A stretch of DNA of 64,000 bases, from the NCBI GenBank assembly GCA_944470555.2, contig OX104127.1, forward strand, positions 24,753,661-24,817,660, in the 5' to 3' direction. Both the position numbers and the translations under genes were made by a program. The notes below the pieces were generated by a model. The model worked only from the letters and a program-made list of their open reading frames with translations, searched no databases and was not told the origin of the DNA. This stretch comes from Heterobilharzia americana. Lineage: Eukaryota > Platyhelminthes > Trematoda > Strigeidida > Schistosomatidae. This document shows, piece after piece, positions 24,650 through 37,631 of the stretch. Within the stretch, counting starts at the first letter, position 1, and every line of letters begins with the position of its first letter.

Positions 24650-26935
24650 GCATAGTATTCTTTAAATGTCCTCAGAAAAGTAGATAGATCCATCCCACTC
24701 GGTTCTTCATCTTCCTCTACTATTAGGCAAACCCTGTAATTACTATTACTAGAGACCCAAAACTGAAATAGAATTGATTAGTATTCCTATTTACCAACAT
24801 GTATATAAGTTGATCTGAAAGATATTGAGTTCTGCATGAAGATTTCAAGGTCCGATTTACAGAAAAGAAAGTACTGGGTGGTTGTAAACTGTTTGCAGTG
24901 GCAGGCAATGGGTTTATTTGAAACGAATTTCCAATATTACAGCTGGAATAATGTCATGAATAAATTCTAAAATGTTTCCGCTGTTAGTGGCACGGCCACT
25001 AGATTGGTCAATAAAATTTGATAAAAAGGAATTATTCTTACTCCATTTTAGTTTGTTTTATTATATGTGTCACAAAACGAAGCAGTATTATTTACTGGAT
25101 AACGCGTCATATTCATATCAGGCAACTCCATAACTTTGAGACGTAATAATAACAATAACAACAATAATAATAGTAATTACAATAATGATAATACTAATAA
25201 TAATAGCAGCAATATTCCAAACAAGACTTGTTGTACAGTACGGAATTCTCAGCATGTAACAGTTCAAAAAATTCATTTTCTGTACAATATCTTTAGGGAA
25301 ATATAGTCATTACATTTGAGTAATGTTAACAATAACAGTAGTAAAAGACATTATGTGAAACAGGCACCTGGCATTACATTACCATCTGGTTTAGACTGGT
25401 TGAATGAAGAGAAAATTGAGCATTTATAAGGTCATTTCTTATTGGTGTATCGTTTCTTTGTTGTTTTTTTGTTAGCTTAGGTTTTCTATCAATTAACATT
25501 CAGTCTAATAGCTGAATTTTTGGCCTGTCTTCAAGTGTTAGCTATTAGTTATGATAAGATGAATTACTTAACCCTAAAGTTTTACTGATTATATTTAATC
25601 AGTATAATTAAAATTTCTACATAGTTTTATTTTAACATTTGAGGACTAAAATACTAATTTTAGTAAATAGCACTGTCAGTCAATTATAAATATCTCATAT
25701 ATAAAAATTATGCAAATGAAGTTACTGAATAATGAATAAGTACATTTTCAACTCATAAAAGCACGTTTAGCGTCATCACTCCTTCGCTTGACAAAATTTT
25801 AAGCTTATAATTTAAAATGACTATTGGTTTTTTGTTAAGAAATCAAAACTACTTCGTAAGACTACACTATCTTAAAATGATGGCACAGAGGAAACCATTA
25901 TATGTTGGCCATGAGAATCTGTCAAAGTAACTAGCCAGAAAGATCTTCACCAATTTCATATTAACAAAGAACTGGCAACAATCGACTACTAATCATAAAC
26001 TAGACTATATGCATATTGTGAACTAAGTAGATGCTCTAGATTTATCTTTGACATTGGTTATCATAAGTTTCAAAAGCTGAATTGTACTATCTAAGACATT
26101 CAGCACTTAAGGTGTAATTCTTACTCCCTAAGTTTCCAAGAAAAGGGTTAAGATTCATGACTAACTTCGCAAATTCTTTTTAGAAGGCCAATTAAAGTCG
26201 CATTTCATCTGAAGAAACAGATATTGATAATTGCTTTTGTTTCCCTCTAGAACTGACTGGATAAGTTGTATCTTAGCTTTTCTAGATAAGCCCTGAACAA
26301 TATATGTATTATGTGGTGTCGTACACTTTGGGGTTTGATCAATACTCTACACTTGACTTTACAGTTCAGCACATCAATATGTTAGAGGGCATAGTTCCAT
26401 TTCTCTTCAGCAGTGTATTCCATACCATCGTAAATAAAAAGATTAGGTTGTAATTACATCAAATTAGGAAAGAAGAAAAACAAGTGGTTCAATGAAGCAA
26501 CTACTTTCCTTATTTTCATCCATGAGGAGTACAAGAGTCAATATATTTAACTATCGTGGTGTTCTTTGTGAGTACAATAGTAACACCAAGAGCATAAGAT
26601 TAATACTCAGAACGTAATTTACACCATGAAAGTAGTAAGAATAGTGTAGACATTAAAAAATATGAAAGAAACTATAATGAAAACACGATCGCTTTATCAA
26701 ACCCCTTATCGAAGCTTATTGGTTAGTTTTCAGTGACCAAGAGACTACTACTGCTATCAAATACACGTCAGACGCCTATCTGGAATGTTTTTCATACATA
26801 TATGATCGTCAAACTTCAAGAATGAAATCGCTGAAAATAGTCTCCACTTTGAACTACCTTCCTCTCCTAAGTTTACTTTTAAACATATATTGTATACAGT
26901 TTTCGGTCTCATCAGTTGCTTAACAATTATTTGAA
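24650..26935. other. Gene-poor AT-rich tract
   Basis: Contains the TAA-type tract at 25143 and a partial Penelope-flank repeat at 25095-25135. Nothing else is recognised. 27251-28339 and 29525-30589 also show nothing. Confidence 0.45.
25143..25216. repeat. Imperfect TAA/CAA repeat tract
   Basis: Runs of aataataacaataacaaca type over about 70 bases. It resembles a decayed RTE tail, but no RTE coding end adjoins it on either side. Confidence 0.7.
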
Positions 26936-26939
26936 ATCA

Positions 26940-27120
26940 GTTGGTTGGAGGCAATCGGCAGGAAGCCCTGGACCTAGGGCACTAATCAGCAAGGCGTATC
27001 TGCAACCTCGATGGAACTGATGTCCCACCCGAGATTCGAACCCGCGTCACCCAGTGTTGTAGTCAGCGACTTTACCACTGAGCTATTCGGGCCGCGTCTG
27101 ACCTCCTCTAGGACTGGCTT
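26940..27120 (-). repeat. tRNA-derived SINE, family B
   Basis: The minus strand at 27024-27094 reads GGCCCGAATAGCTCAGTGGT, with box A TAGCTCAGTGGTAAA and box B GGTTCGAATCTC, and then a non-tRNA body. The anticodon arm does not fold into a proper tRNA, so this is a SINE head and not a tRNA gene. Its body continues to about 27250, and related body sequence is at 54600-54770. Confidence 0.75.
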
Positions 27121-28339
27121 ACATTTATTGACTGGTCACGGAAGTGTAACCAATTTCATGTTGTCTAGTCCTGAGTGCAGATAGAATTCTATCGATCATA
27201 TTTGCAATGTGGCAACCAAGCTAGGAAGCTCAGCATCGAGGTGCTTTCACTCACTTCCTACACAGGTAACTTGGGTAAATAACCTGATTTAGATTGCTTG
27301 TTGGTTAAAGAAATTCAAAGATGAGCTATAATGACGTAAAACAATCAGTTCTATACTCCTAAAACACTAAGTTGCATTTCCATTTCCACCATTCAACAGT
27401 AAAGTAACATAACGTTTGTTGTTTTTTAATCAAAATGAAATGAATAGACTTGAGGTTACAACATTTAGCTAATGCTTTGAACAAATTTGAAACATAGACT
27501 ATATTGAGTGTGGTCGCACACGTTTCAGCTCTCTACAAAGTTTATCAGTTAAGACAGCCTACTATAGTACTCAGATACGAAAGCGATGACCACAATAACA
27601 TACTTTAATTCATTAGATCAGTAATAAAACAGTAGGAAAAGTGTTTCAGCAGTACTATTTGATTATTAAATAGATTTGAAGTATTTGGGCGTTTAATTAT
27701 GAGCTGCAAAATCAGCTAATCAACGACATTATTTGAAAGAGTAAAAATTGAAGGGTTGAAAGCTTCTTAACTGGCATCAGTTACAGGTACAAGGAATTCC
27801 TTGACTCTAAAATGATCATACTGAAGTAGATAACGCTAAAACAAGTTATAATCGTAGTTGTTTCTGAAATGAAACATGATGTAATAAACACTACGTCAAA
27901 GAAAGTACACAATTTGTCTGTATGAAGACTAAATGATCCCATGAACTCGTTGGATGGTCACATTTTAAAATTAAACAGTAAAATTGTGGACAGTAAACCC
28001 TTAGAGAATGCATATCTTCACACTAAAAGTGAAAGCACTTAAAACCTGAAAGATCAAGTAACCGAAACCATCGGTTAAAATAAATTTTTAAAGGGAGTTT
28101 TTACAGCTTCAGAACCGATCGTTGAACGCTACATAAAGGAACTGTTATAAATCGCTTCTCTAATTGAAGATAATTCTTAGACGTGTTAATGAAAGCTTCG
28201 CAAATAAGTGTTCAAAGTTACTATATTTTTCAATTCAAGCTATGAAGATACAAAAATTATCTGATACAAAGGAAGGAAAAACTTATACACTGTGATAGAG
28301 TATGACTCCAGATTAGATTATTTATTTGATGTAGCACAC

Positions 28340-28560
28340 AGTAACACAATGTAATTTGCTGGATGACGTTTCGAACAAAGTTTATCACTCATATTCATAT
28401 CAAAGAAATCATACGACTTTCATATCTGCTTTATATAGTCCAACAATTCATTCTTTCATCGTCAGGGTAGTAAAATTTTCCACATATCTGCAATATGTAG
28501 TGTATCATTCCTGTTACATGTATAAGGTGAGGATTCAATGAACAAACATTCTATGTTCTG
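28340..28560. repeat. Interspersed repeat flanking Penelope fragments
   Basis: The stretch from actcatattcatatcaaaga to gaggattcaatgaacaaa recurs with drift at 34840-35010, 42840-43010 and partly at 25095-25135. In two places it adjoins Penelope-like coding remnants, so it is probably the untranslated end of that family. An RTE copy separates it from the 29.4 kb fragment here. Confidence 0.5.
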
Positions 28561-28632
28561 TCTCATCCTACACTCAGTTCTATATTGGATTTTAGAATCG
28601 TTACTCTATTCAATCAAGGTGTAGTGTGATTA

Positions 28633-29232
28633 GGCGACACAGACGAGGATGTCAAAACCAGAATCAGAAAAGCAAAACAGGCTTTTGCTTATCTGAAATC
28701 AGTGTGGAGATCTTCGGCACTCAGCACAAAGCGTGAACAAGATCCGGATTCCCATAACCAATGTCATGTTAGTGCTGCTATATGGTTCAGAAACTTGGTG
28801 TGTCATGAAAGCACTTCAAACAAACTACAGACATTCATCAACAGCTGGCGCCTACGCTTATTCGATACTGAAGATCAGATGGCTGACCAGAAAGAATAAG
28901 CAACAAGAAACTCTGGGAACGAAATAACCAAGAACCTATTACTCAAGAAATATGCAGAAGGAAGTGGAGATGGATTGGGCATACACTGAGAAGGTCGACT
29001 GGAGACGTCACGCGTCAGGCCGTCGAGTGGAACCCAGATGGGAAACGACGAGTTGGGTGTCCGAGGCGAGGGTGACATGGAGGAGATCATGTGAGAAAGA
29101 AATGAGATCTTGTGGGCAGTCGTGTTGCCAGGTTGAAAAAACTGCAAAGGAGAGAGTGGAACGGAGGCGTGCTAGTGCAGCTGTTTGTCTCACTAGGAAC
29201 CCAAGGGAAAAATAATGATAGTAGAATAAAAA
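28633..29232 (+). mobile_element. 5'-truncated RTE copy, A-like
   Basis: It starts in DTDEDVKTRIRKAKQAF and runs through MLVLLYGSETWCVMK, a damaged WIGHTLRR region and WRRSCEKEMRSCGQS, to CLTRNPREK. The tail is aataatgatagtagaataa. It lies between decayed Penelope-like sequence on both sides (28340-28560 and 29340-29520), into which it probably inserted. Confidence 0.82.
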
Positions 29233-29344
29233 TAGTTTGATTATTGAGTCAGTGAATACAGTACGATAGCTGAGTTTTTCTCAGAATTACTTATCCTATT
29301 AAGATCTATCACTGTGTTTTTCTGCTCACCTATTCTGACTGACC

Positions 29345-29520
29345 CCGATCGATTGCTCTAATCTACATACTTAACCTCACAATCATCACATGGTATTTGA
29401 TAGATCAGGTCATTTTTCGTAATTTGCTCTACTGGATATTTTGGCCTACAAAGTTCCTCTCTGAGGGAGTTTATGGGTTTAAATGCTACCCTAATCCCAC
29501 TACTGCTTTATTTCAATATT
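29345..29520 (-). mobile_element. Penelope-like fragment: start of GIY-YIG region
   Basis: The minus strand reads GIRVAFKPINSLREELCRPK, then YPVEQITKNDLIYQIPCDDC and EVKYV. This matches the GVAHKPTNSL...LCRPKD...IIYKIKC..C region of the element at 15.5 kb, and the frame is open. Confidence 0.75.
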
Positions 29521-30589
29521 CCACTGGTATACAGGCAGTGAGCGGATGTTCATAAACATGAAAACAGATCATTACATTATATTCTACGAAAAAATGAATC
29601 CCTTAGGATACAATAAATAAATAACTCATTTCAGCAAGTATTCACTCCTATAGTTTCTACAAATCACTTGTAGTTAGCGTTCTGAGTTAATCTCACTTTC
29701 TAATACTTCTGAATAAGGTTTAAAGACTAGATCAAGACATAAGAGCCCAACAAGTTAAAACTAAGGGAATAAGAAATTCATCTGTTTTTTGATCACCTAT
29801 ATCCCTTAGCTATCCGGAATTCATTTGCACACGTTAACCTATCACAAACGTTCACTAACATATCAAAAGGTTTTCAGAAGAAAAGTTTCGTCTGAAGAGA
29901 TGTCTTAGAAGTTAAAAGTGAGTAACCAGGCAACACAGCACATATTGCATAAAAATACAGCGATAAAGATAAGGTTGAACAATATAGTAAGACTTTTACA
30001 TAGTTAACAGACAAATTGAAAAATTATCTAGTATTACAGTTGTACATAGATCTATGGTATTAGTATGTTTTTGCAGACAATCACAACATACTGATTATCT
30101 GATCAAACAAGCAATGCTTGGTCACAATTTACCTCTTAAATTCCTAAATAGTGTTAAAATTATGAAAAGTAATTAGTCATTAGGTTAATCATCACAGACA
30201 GAGGCATCAGTTAAAGAACTAGCGACAATTTAATTTTAAATGTTTATATTTGAACGACAGGCTGAATATTATGTAAGGAATAGAGAATTTTATTACTAAA
30301 GCATGACTCTGAAACTTTAATGATAACACAGACAGACTTTAAATAGACTCATATTGTTTGATATTTATCAAGATGTCGAAGTCGAGTTAGTTTTTCTTAT
30401 GTGAGCAACAGATAATCAGAATGAACGGTTTGTGAACAGACAGTAGGTAGTAAAAGACTTGAGGGACAATTCTTATTGACTAATTTCAACATATCATGCA
30501 CAGTATAACCAAATTTATGGAGGCTATAAATTCAAAACCTATCAAAAGCCTATGAAAGTCTAAATTGACACTGAAATAGGTATTGGATG

Positions 30590-30720
30590 ATGACTGAAGG
30601 TGAAATGGAAATTTGGACCGTGACGGGATTTGAGTCAGCGACTATGGGGTTTCCGGTCTGATGCTCTTCCAACTCAGCTACGTGGTCCAACTGCTGACCA
30701 CACTTTTATTTAACTTCAAT
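30590..30720 (-). repeat. tRNA-derived SINE, family C
   Basis: The minus strand at 30615-30688 reads GGACCACGTAGCTGAGTTGG, a clear box A (TAGCTGAGTTGGAAGAGC), and box B GACTCAAATCCC. A GGACC/GGTCC acceptor-like pairing is kept, but the anticodon arm is poor. The sequence after it (gactgaaggtgaaatggaaa) recurs at 58960-59045. Confidence 0.7.
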
Positions 30721-31158
30721 CACCATGGGTTTCATCCAACTACCATGTGAATTTAAGAAGCGTTACTATCGCTTGATCATACTTACACTGGCTACGTAGT
30801 CGGGACTTCTCATCCCAACTCAAATATAAGTGAATTAGAGAAGGGAAGCATCATACTGATTATCATTTTGAATATCCACGATAGACGTTGTTTGCTAGAC
30901 TAGTATTTATACTGATTGATGATCTCAGATAGTCAAAATGATAAGCAGCTCGATGCCTTCGCTCTCCACTTCAGTTAGATTTCGTGTGGGATGAGAAGTC
31001 CCCACTGAGACAGGTGACAGGATTGCAAAGTCCATCTTCTTGGCACTAAGATAATGTTATGATTAAAATCAATAAATATTTAAAAGATCTGAATATTATT
31101 TATCTAAATAATCTGCTAAAGCATCATTTACTACTTTTAGTCTTGTATAATTTGTTTT
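30721..31158. other. Tract between a SINE and RTE copy B1
   Basis: The word gggacttctcatcccaactc (30809) reappears inverted near 30990 (gggatgagaagtccccactg), so about 180 bases are bracketed by a small imperfect inverted repeat. The origin is unknown; it may be part of SINE family C. Confidence 0.4.
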
Positions 31159-34100
31159 AACCTCGCCTGGTTAACTAGTTCACTAGTTACTAGTCGGTCC
31201 TAAGCCCGGGTAAAGAAGAAAGGTTGAGCATAGAGCTAGCAACAATACCCCGAAAAATCATTCTAACCGCTGAACAAACTTCAAAGCACCAAAAAAATAC
31301 AAAGTGTAAAACTGAACTTATTCCTGGCTGGAATCGGAGAGGCGAAATAACACCAGTTGGAGAAAGCCTTCGGGAAGCCAGTCGGCCGATGTGTATTCTC
31401 TCCCTCGATGGAAGCGAAAGTAAACGTGGAGACATGAAATGTCCGCACTATGTTTGAACCTAGCAATACTGCCCGGATTGCAAAAGAGATGAGAAGGTAT
31501 GGCATGGAAGTGCTGGGAGTCTACGAGGAATCTGCAGATGGAATGGAAGTGGACTCTCCAAACTACCAACTGGAGTGTCAACAATCTACACCGATATTGT
31601 CAACCAAATGACAACCACGAGCACACAGTTTTCGAGTGGCTGTCATGATATCCCCAGCAGCATCGTGTGCTCTCATGCAGTGGGAACCAATCTCCTCCAC
31701 GATCAGGATAATGACAGCAAGGTTCGGCTCAAAAGGAAAGAATGTCAAAATCATACAATGCTATGCATCTACAAATAATGTAGAGCAAGAGAAAAAGGAG
31801 GAATTCCACAGACAACTGCAATCAACACTGGACAAGCCCCACCCCAGTTGGCCACTCCGAAATTCCAATGGGCGAGGTGACATGAATGCCAAACTGGGAG
31901 TGGAGAACACAGGAGGAGAACTAAGCATGTGTCGAGAAGCAGTCGGTCAGGTGATGAACGAGAATGGAGAATTGTTTGCAGAATTCTGTGCATTCAACCA
32001 ATTGGTGATTGGAGGCTGTGTGTTCAGGCACAAGGATATCCACAAAGCGAGCGACATGGATTTCACCAGACACCAGGACACATCACACTATTAATCAGAT
32101 CGACTTCATTTCAATGTGAATAAAATGGATACGCAGCCTACTGGACACAAAACCAGATGAAGAAGGGGAGCAGATGTAGGTTCACACCACTAACTGCCTA
32201 GTGCAAGGAATCTACCTTCAAAATCAACCGAAAGCCTTCAAGGAAGCTGGTGATAGACCACAGTTCAAGTTCAACACCCAAAAGAGAAACTGAACTGAAA
32301 GACGAAACTACAAAAGAAATCTTCACGTCAGCCATCAGAACAAAACGGGAGACATTGAGCAACATCCCTGAAGAAACCTGTATGGATGAACACTGGAACT
32401 CTTTGAAGGAGATGTAGGAAGAAACCTAAACAGCCGTATTAGGCAGGAAGAAGAAAGAAGACAGGACAGGGAATGGATCTCGATGGATACATGGAAGCTG
32501 ATAGAGCAAAGAGAGGAGGATGGTGAAGCAGAGGATAAACCAGTTCAAGGATAACAAACAAGAAGAGGAACTGAGTACAATGTATAAAACACTACGCTGG
32601 ACAAGGAAGTGAAGAAGAGTTCACATAAAGACAAAAGACACTTTTATGATACACTGACAAGTGAAGCAGAACAGGCTGCAGGTAGGAGAGACAGAGACCT
32701 GAGAACATTGTACCAAATGACCAGGTCACTACCTGAAAGGGGAGAGATCAACACAGATGAAACCGATAAAAGTTGATGACGGAAATTTGATGAGGAAAGA
32801 AGAGAAACAAAGGAAACGATGAACTGACCACTTCAAGAAGCTCTTGAATCGACCGCCACCACCACCTGCATTTCATCCAGAAATACCACCCGAAGCGTAG
32901 CAATAGAAATACCAATGTACACAAATCCTCCAACAAAAATTGAAGTCCTCAGAGCCATAAAGCTACTGAAATGCAAGAAAGCAGCAGGACTAGATGGAAT
33001 CCCGACAGATGCAGTGAGAACAGACGCAGAGACAACAGCGGACATACTCACACCACACCGCTATTGTCGAAGGTCTGGAAGGAAGTGAAGTTACCTGCCG
33101 GTTGATTGGAAGAAGGGCTACCCTGTCAAAATCATAAAGAAGGGTGACCTAAGCCTTTGCAAGCACTGGCGTGGAATCATGCTGCTGTCCACCCAAACCA
33201 AGCAAAATAGTACGCCGCATCATCCTGGAGAGACCGAAACATGCTCTACATTAACAATTATGAACGGAACATGCTGGCTGGCTGGCTGGGTGGATGGATG
33301 GATGGATGGATGGCTTCAGGAAGTATAAATCACGTGCACATCAAATTGCAACGCCACACTACACATCATCATAGAACAGAGTATAGAATGACAGTCAACC
33401 CTCTACCACTACTTCATACACTTTGAGAAGGCGTTTGACAGCGCGACCGAGAGGTAATTTAGAAACTGCTTCAACACTGCAGAACACCACAACACATTTA
33501 TCAATCTCATTCAACAACACCTATATACCATGCAATATGATGAGGCTACATGTCAAGTGGTTCACAATAGAAAGCTCAACTCAGTGGTCCCTTCGAAGAG
33601 AAATGAAGACAGGAGTAAGTCAAGGTTGCCGCCCACCATCACCTGTCATCTTCCCCATTGTGGTCGACACCACTGGACTGGACTGGATCAAACGACAAAT
33701 TGTGACTGATGAGAAGATTGGTGGACCGATGAAAACACCCTAGGAGAAGATTTTGATTTCGTCAACGATGATGATTTGTGTCTATTGTCTTGTGGTACAA
33801 ACTCGAAGATCTACAGACGAAAACTAACCAGTTGACAGAAGAGGCAGGCACAGAAGACAGGACTTTCTTCAGGTGAATGTAGAGAAGTCAGAGGTGATGA
33901 AGATACCTAACCACCACCACCAACAACAACAACAACTACTACTACTACTACAAGCACCAATCACCGTCAACGGGAGGAATCTAAAGGAAGTTGTCTCTTT
34001 CACCTACCTACCACCTAGGCAGCATCGTCTCAACTACAGGCGGTGGCACAGGCACAGTTGGAGACTTCAAATCTAGGAATTGAGAGACAACAAGACAGCA

Positions 34101-34728
34101 CTTCTTGCAATAATCTGAGATAAGTATTGAGATCTACTCCACTCCACTCCACTTCACTGCACTGCACTCAGCATAAAGCATGAACAGCATCCGGATCCTC
34201 AACACTAATCTCAGTCACCTCAGTGCTTCTGTGTGATGGTTGGGAGAGTTGACCCGTTACGAAATGTATTTCTAAGGAACTACAGACATACATCATCAAC
34301 CCCTGCTGTCTATGCTCACTCGATAATGAAACTGAAGATGGAGATCAGATGGCCAGAATAATAAGAATAATCAACGAGGAACTCTGGCTGGTTGCTTGGC
34401 AAAGAACCAACGAACCGACCAACAACCTATCACCCAAAAAACATGCAGAAGTAAGTGGAGATGGATTGGATTGGGTATACACTAAGAAGACCCATTGGGG
34501 ACATCAGGCAGTAGGTCAGGGCACACCGTCGAGTGGAACCGAAATGGGAAACGACGAGTTGGGCATCTGAGGCGAGGGTGACATGGAGACGATTTGAGGA
34601 AGAAATGAAAGCTTGTAGGCAGTCGTGGAGTGAGATTGGAAAGACCACAGAGAAGAGAATGCAATGGAGAAGTACTGCTGAAGCCCTATGTTCCACTAGG
34701 AACCCAAGGGACAAGTAATAATAATAAA
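31159..34728 (+). mobile_element. Full-length but degenerate RTE retrotransposon (copy B1)
   Basis: It starts at AACCTCGCCTGG and ends in AAGTAATAATAATAA after a decayed CSTRNPRDK terminus. Recognisable pieces in order are the leader, an endonuclease fragment at 31636-32094 (GDMNAKLG, NGELFAEFCAFNQLVIGG), reverse transcriptase remnants around 32750-33750 (AAGLDGIP, MKTGVSQGC) and the C-terminal region at 34100-34710. Many frameshifts and stops break it. It carries tandem expansions such as the (ggat) run at 33290-33315 and (aca/act) runs at 33905-33945, so it is about 350 bases longer than copy A1. Confidence 0.88.
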
Positions 34729-34839
34729 ACAACAATGGATTATTTACATCTTAACTTCTAAAGCAGCATCTTTATGACAATTTAAATGGAAGTATTACCT
34801 ACTGATCATGTTTCTAGAGAATTTTATTTCTCATGATCA

Positions 34840-35010
34840 TATCAAGGCAACTTTTCATAGTTTCACTGTTTTTCATTATTTGATTTAGTTGGTAGTGAAA
34901 TTTTCCATACATCAGGACTTGGCGGTGTATCATTTCTACTATATTTGTAGTGCCCCATTTAATAAACAAAGTTTCAACCATCATTCCCTGTACGCCAACA
35001 CAAGTTATTT
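34840..35010. repeat. Interspersed repeat, second copy
   Basis: Contains catgatcatatcaaggcaac, then attatttgat and gtatcatttctactat, aligning with the 28.4 and 42.9 kb copies. No coding remnant is visible beside this copy. Confidence 0.45.
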
Positions 35011-35764
35011 TCTAAAAATGTCACTCTATTCCATCCGATTGCTTGATTTTATTTGATAGCATGCATGGCTATGATAGTGCTTCTCTAGCTTTCCTAATTT
35101 ATTAGAATCCGTCATTCTCTACTTAGTTAGATGTCTATGTTCTACAAAACCTAATGGATCCTAGAAGGCTAGTTGGACCTATGTATTTGAACTAAAAGTC
35201 ATTCAGTGAAATCTAGTAGATCAAAATGTTTTGTTCAGTAAGTTCGATAAGATTTTTTAGACAACTAGCTTTGTTTCAAAGTAGGTTGAATCGCCACCGC
35301 TATCTCGGTCTTAGTAGAAATTCCACTGTGTGCCTCCAGCGTCTATTCTTTCAAAATCCTTCCAGGAGTTTCATTATTAACACCACCTGTGCTTAGAATT
35401 GTATTATTTACAGTACATTCGTATTGCTCCTTACATATTTTTCCCATTAAATCATGAGGTAGTTGTTAAATAGTAATACACTATTTATCTATTTCGTTTC
35501 TTGATATAGATTTCTTATTTTACTAGTTAGCTTTCATGTTTTGCTACTTCAGAATTTGACCAATCCCACACTGATGAATAATGACTGAGATGATTTAAAG
35601 CTGTAGTTTTGAAGATTTGTACATTGACTAGTAAAGAAAAGTGTAACAAAAATGGCTCAACAATAAGTTTTGATATGTGGGAACTTTCAATATAAATTTA
35701 AAACATAAAACTGGACCAGATAGTTGTAGCATTACATTTTCATGATTATGAGCAGTAAAATCTT
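35011..35764. other. No gene recognised
   Basis: AT-rich sequence between the Penelope-flank repeat and RTE copy B3. No frame or repeat was recognised. 36533-37631, between the inverted RTE pair, is likewise unannotated apart from short chance frames. Confidence 0.45.
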
Positions 35765-36532
35765 TTGGAAACGTCAAACACCACCAACAATGACAACAAC
35801 AACAACAACAAGCTCCAATCACCATCAACGGGAGAAACTTAAAGGAAGTAGCCTCCTTCACCTAACTAGACAGTACTGTTTCAACTACAGGCGGCACAGG
35901 CACAGACGAGGATGTCAAAGCAGCCAGGATCATAAAGACAGTAAGACAGACGTTCATTAACCTGAAACCAGTGTGCAGATCTTCTGCACTCAGCACACAG
36001 AACAAGATTGGAATTTTCAACAGCAACGTCAAGTCAGTGCTCCTGTATGGTTCAGGAAGTTGGCGCGTTACGAAAGGCATTTCCAACAAACTACAGACAT
36101 TCATCAACAACTCCCGTATATGCTCACTCATTACTGAAGATCAGATGGCCAGAATAATAAAGATAAGCAAGAAGGAACTCAGTCTGGCAACAAACCAACC
36201 AACAACCTATCACTCAACAAATATGCAGAAGTAAATGGAGATGGATTGGATTGGGTTGGGTTGGACATACACTGACAAGGCCGACTTGAGATATCACGTG
36301 TCAGGCCAGGTCAGGTCAGGCCGTCGAGTGGAACTCAGATGGGAAGTGACGAGTTGGGCGTCCGAGGCTAGGGTGACATGGAGGAGATTTTGCGAGGAAG
36401 AAATGAGAGGTTGTGGGCTGTTGTGGAGCGAGGTTCATAATATTTCGGAGAAGAGAGTGGAATGGAGACGTGCTACTGAAGCCCTATATTCCATTAAGAA
36501 TCTAAGGGACAAATTATATACAATAATACTCG
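35765..36532 (+). mobile_element. 5'-truncated RTE copy B3
   Basis: Only the 3' quarter of the element is present: a variant of the SFTYLGSTVSTTGGT region, then SALSTQNKIGIFNSNVKSVL and LLYGSGSWRVTKGISNKLQTF, then WRRFCEEEMRGCG. It is nearly identical to 43.5-44.1 kb and, inverted, to 37.6-38.0 kb. Five-base repeats (gattg/ggttg) interrupt the frame near 36245. Confidence 0.85.
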
Positions 36533-37631
36533 ACCATATTGTCAAATTCTACTCTAATATGAATCTCACGTATCTGCTTTGTCTTTACAAACAAATTCAC
36601 CACAATTTCTTTCAAGAAGGTAATCATTGTATTCGCAACATGTGAGATTATACTTCTAAGTATCGAAATGTGTGGAAAATGTTTTTTATCTGGGATAGTT
36701 TTAAGTGTGTAGAAAACTTAAACCGAATATTTCAAACATGTCTGTCTGTATTCATCTTTTCTACTTCTTTGGATTTAGTCCTACTAAATATTCTGTTGGG
36801 AATCTGCATTTCCATTCCAGTCAACATTTCTTAGTATGCCTAAATAAACTTTCTTATATCGCTGTATCAACGATGATCAAAGACCGGTGGTTTTTTTTAC
36901 CATTATCTGTTGTTTCCCAAATAACTCTTCAAATGGTATTTGAAATCACAAACAATAAACGTCACTAGTGTAAGGATTGCGATAAAAGTCTAAATTAGTG
37001 ATTGAAAATAAACGAGCATATCTGTAACTACTTATTTCACACATTTCAGAACTCATTAACTCATAAGAATAGTGTTTCTGATAAGAATTTTCCATTGATT
37101 TGTCTTACAAACGCCTTTTTTTGAGGTCACTGATTTGAGGCCATCAAATTCCAATAGTTGACTTTTGTTCAAACAAGTAAAAATGGTTAAATCCTCCGCC
37201 TTTTAAGATATCTTTATTGACACCGTCAAAAACCAGAAATTACTCTGAATTCATTGTTTACAACCTAATCAGTTCAAATACGACTGAACAACTTAAGGAA
37301 TCAGAAGTCACTCAGGTTAGTCTGTAGATTTCACCAGCCGAATGAAAAAGATCTAATCACCTAGTACACAGCTGATGTGCTGAGCTTCAAACGAGCGAAA
37401 TAGTCGTTTGATGTTCAGATCACTCTCATGTAGCTGGCGGAAGAAATCTGTTGGTCAGCTTGGGTGGTTTATAACAACTCGGGTTGTTCACTAGCATATG
37501 TAATAACTTCATGATACTTCTATTAAACGTCAGACCTAGTGAAATTTGCCAGGTGGTTTTCAACCGAATCCTATTGATACTAATATTGGGAAGTTAGAAA
37601 AATACTCAGCTGTGAGAAATATTAAACTGGA

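Noticed and set aside
27024..27094. Possible tRNA gene on the minus strand
   Set aside because: Good promoter boxes but no proper anticodon stem, and a related copy lies at 23.2 kb, so it is a SINE head.
30615..30688. Possible tRNA gene on the minus strand
   Set aside because: Boxes A and B are present, but the anticodon arm does not form and the sequence continues into a repeated SINE body.
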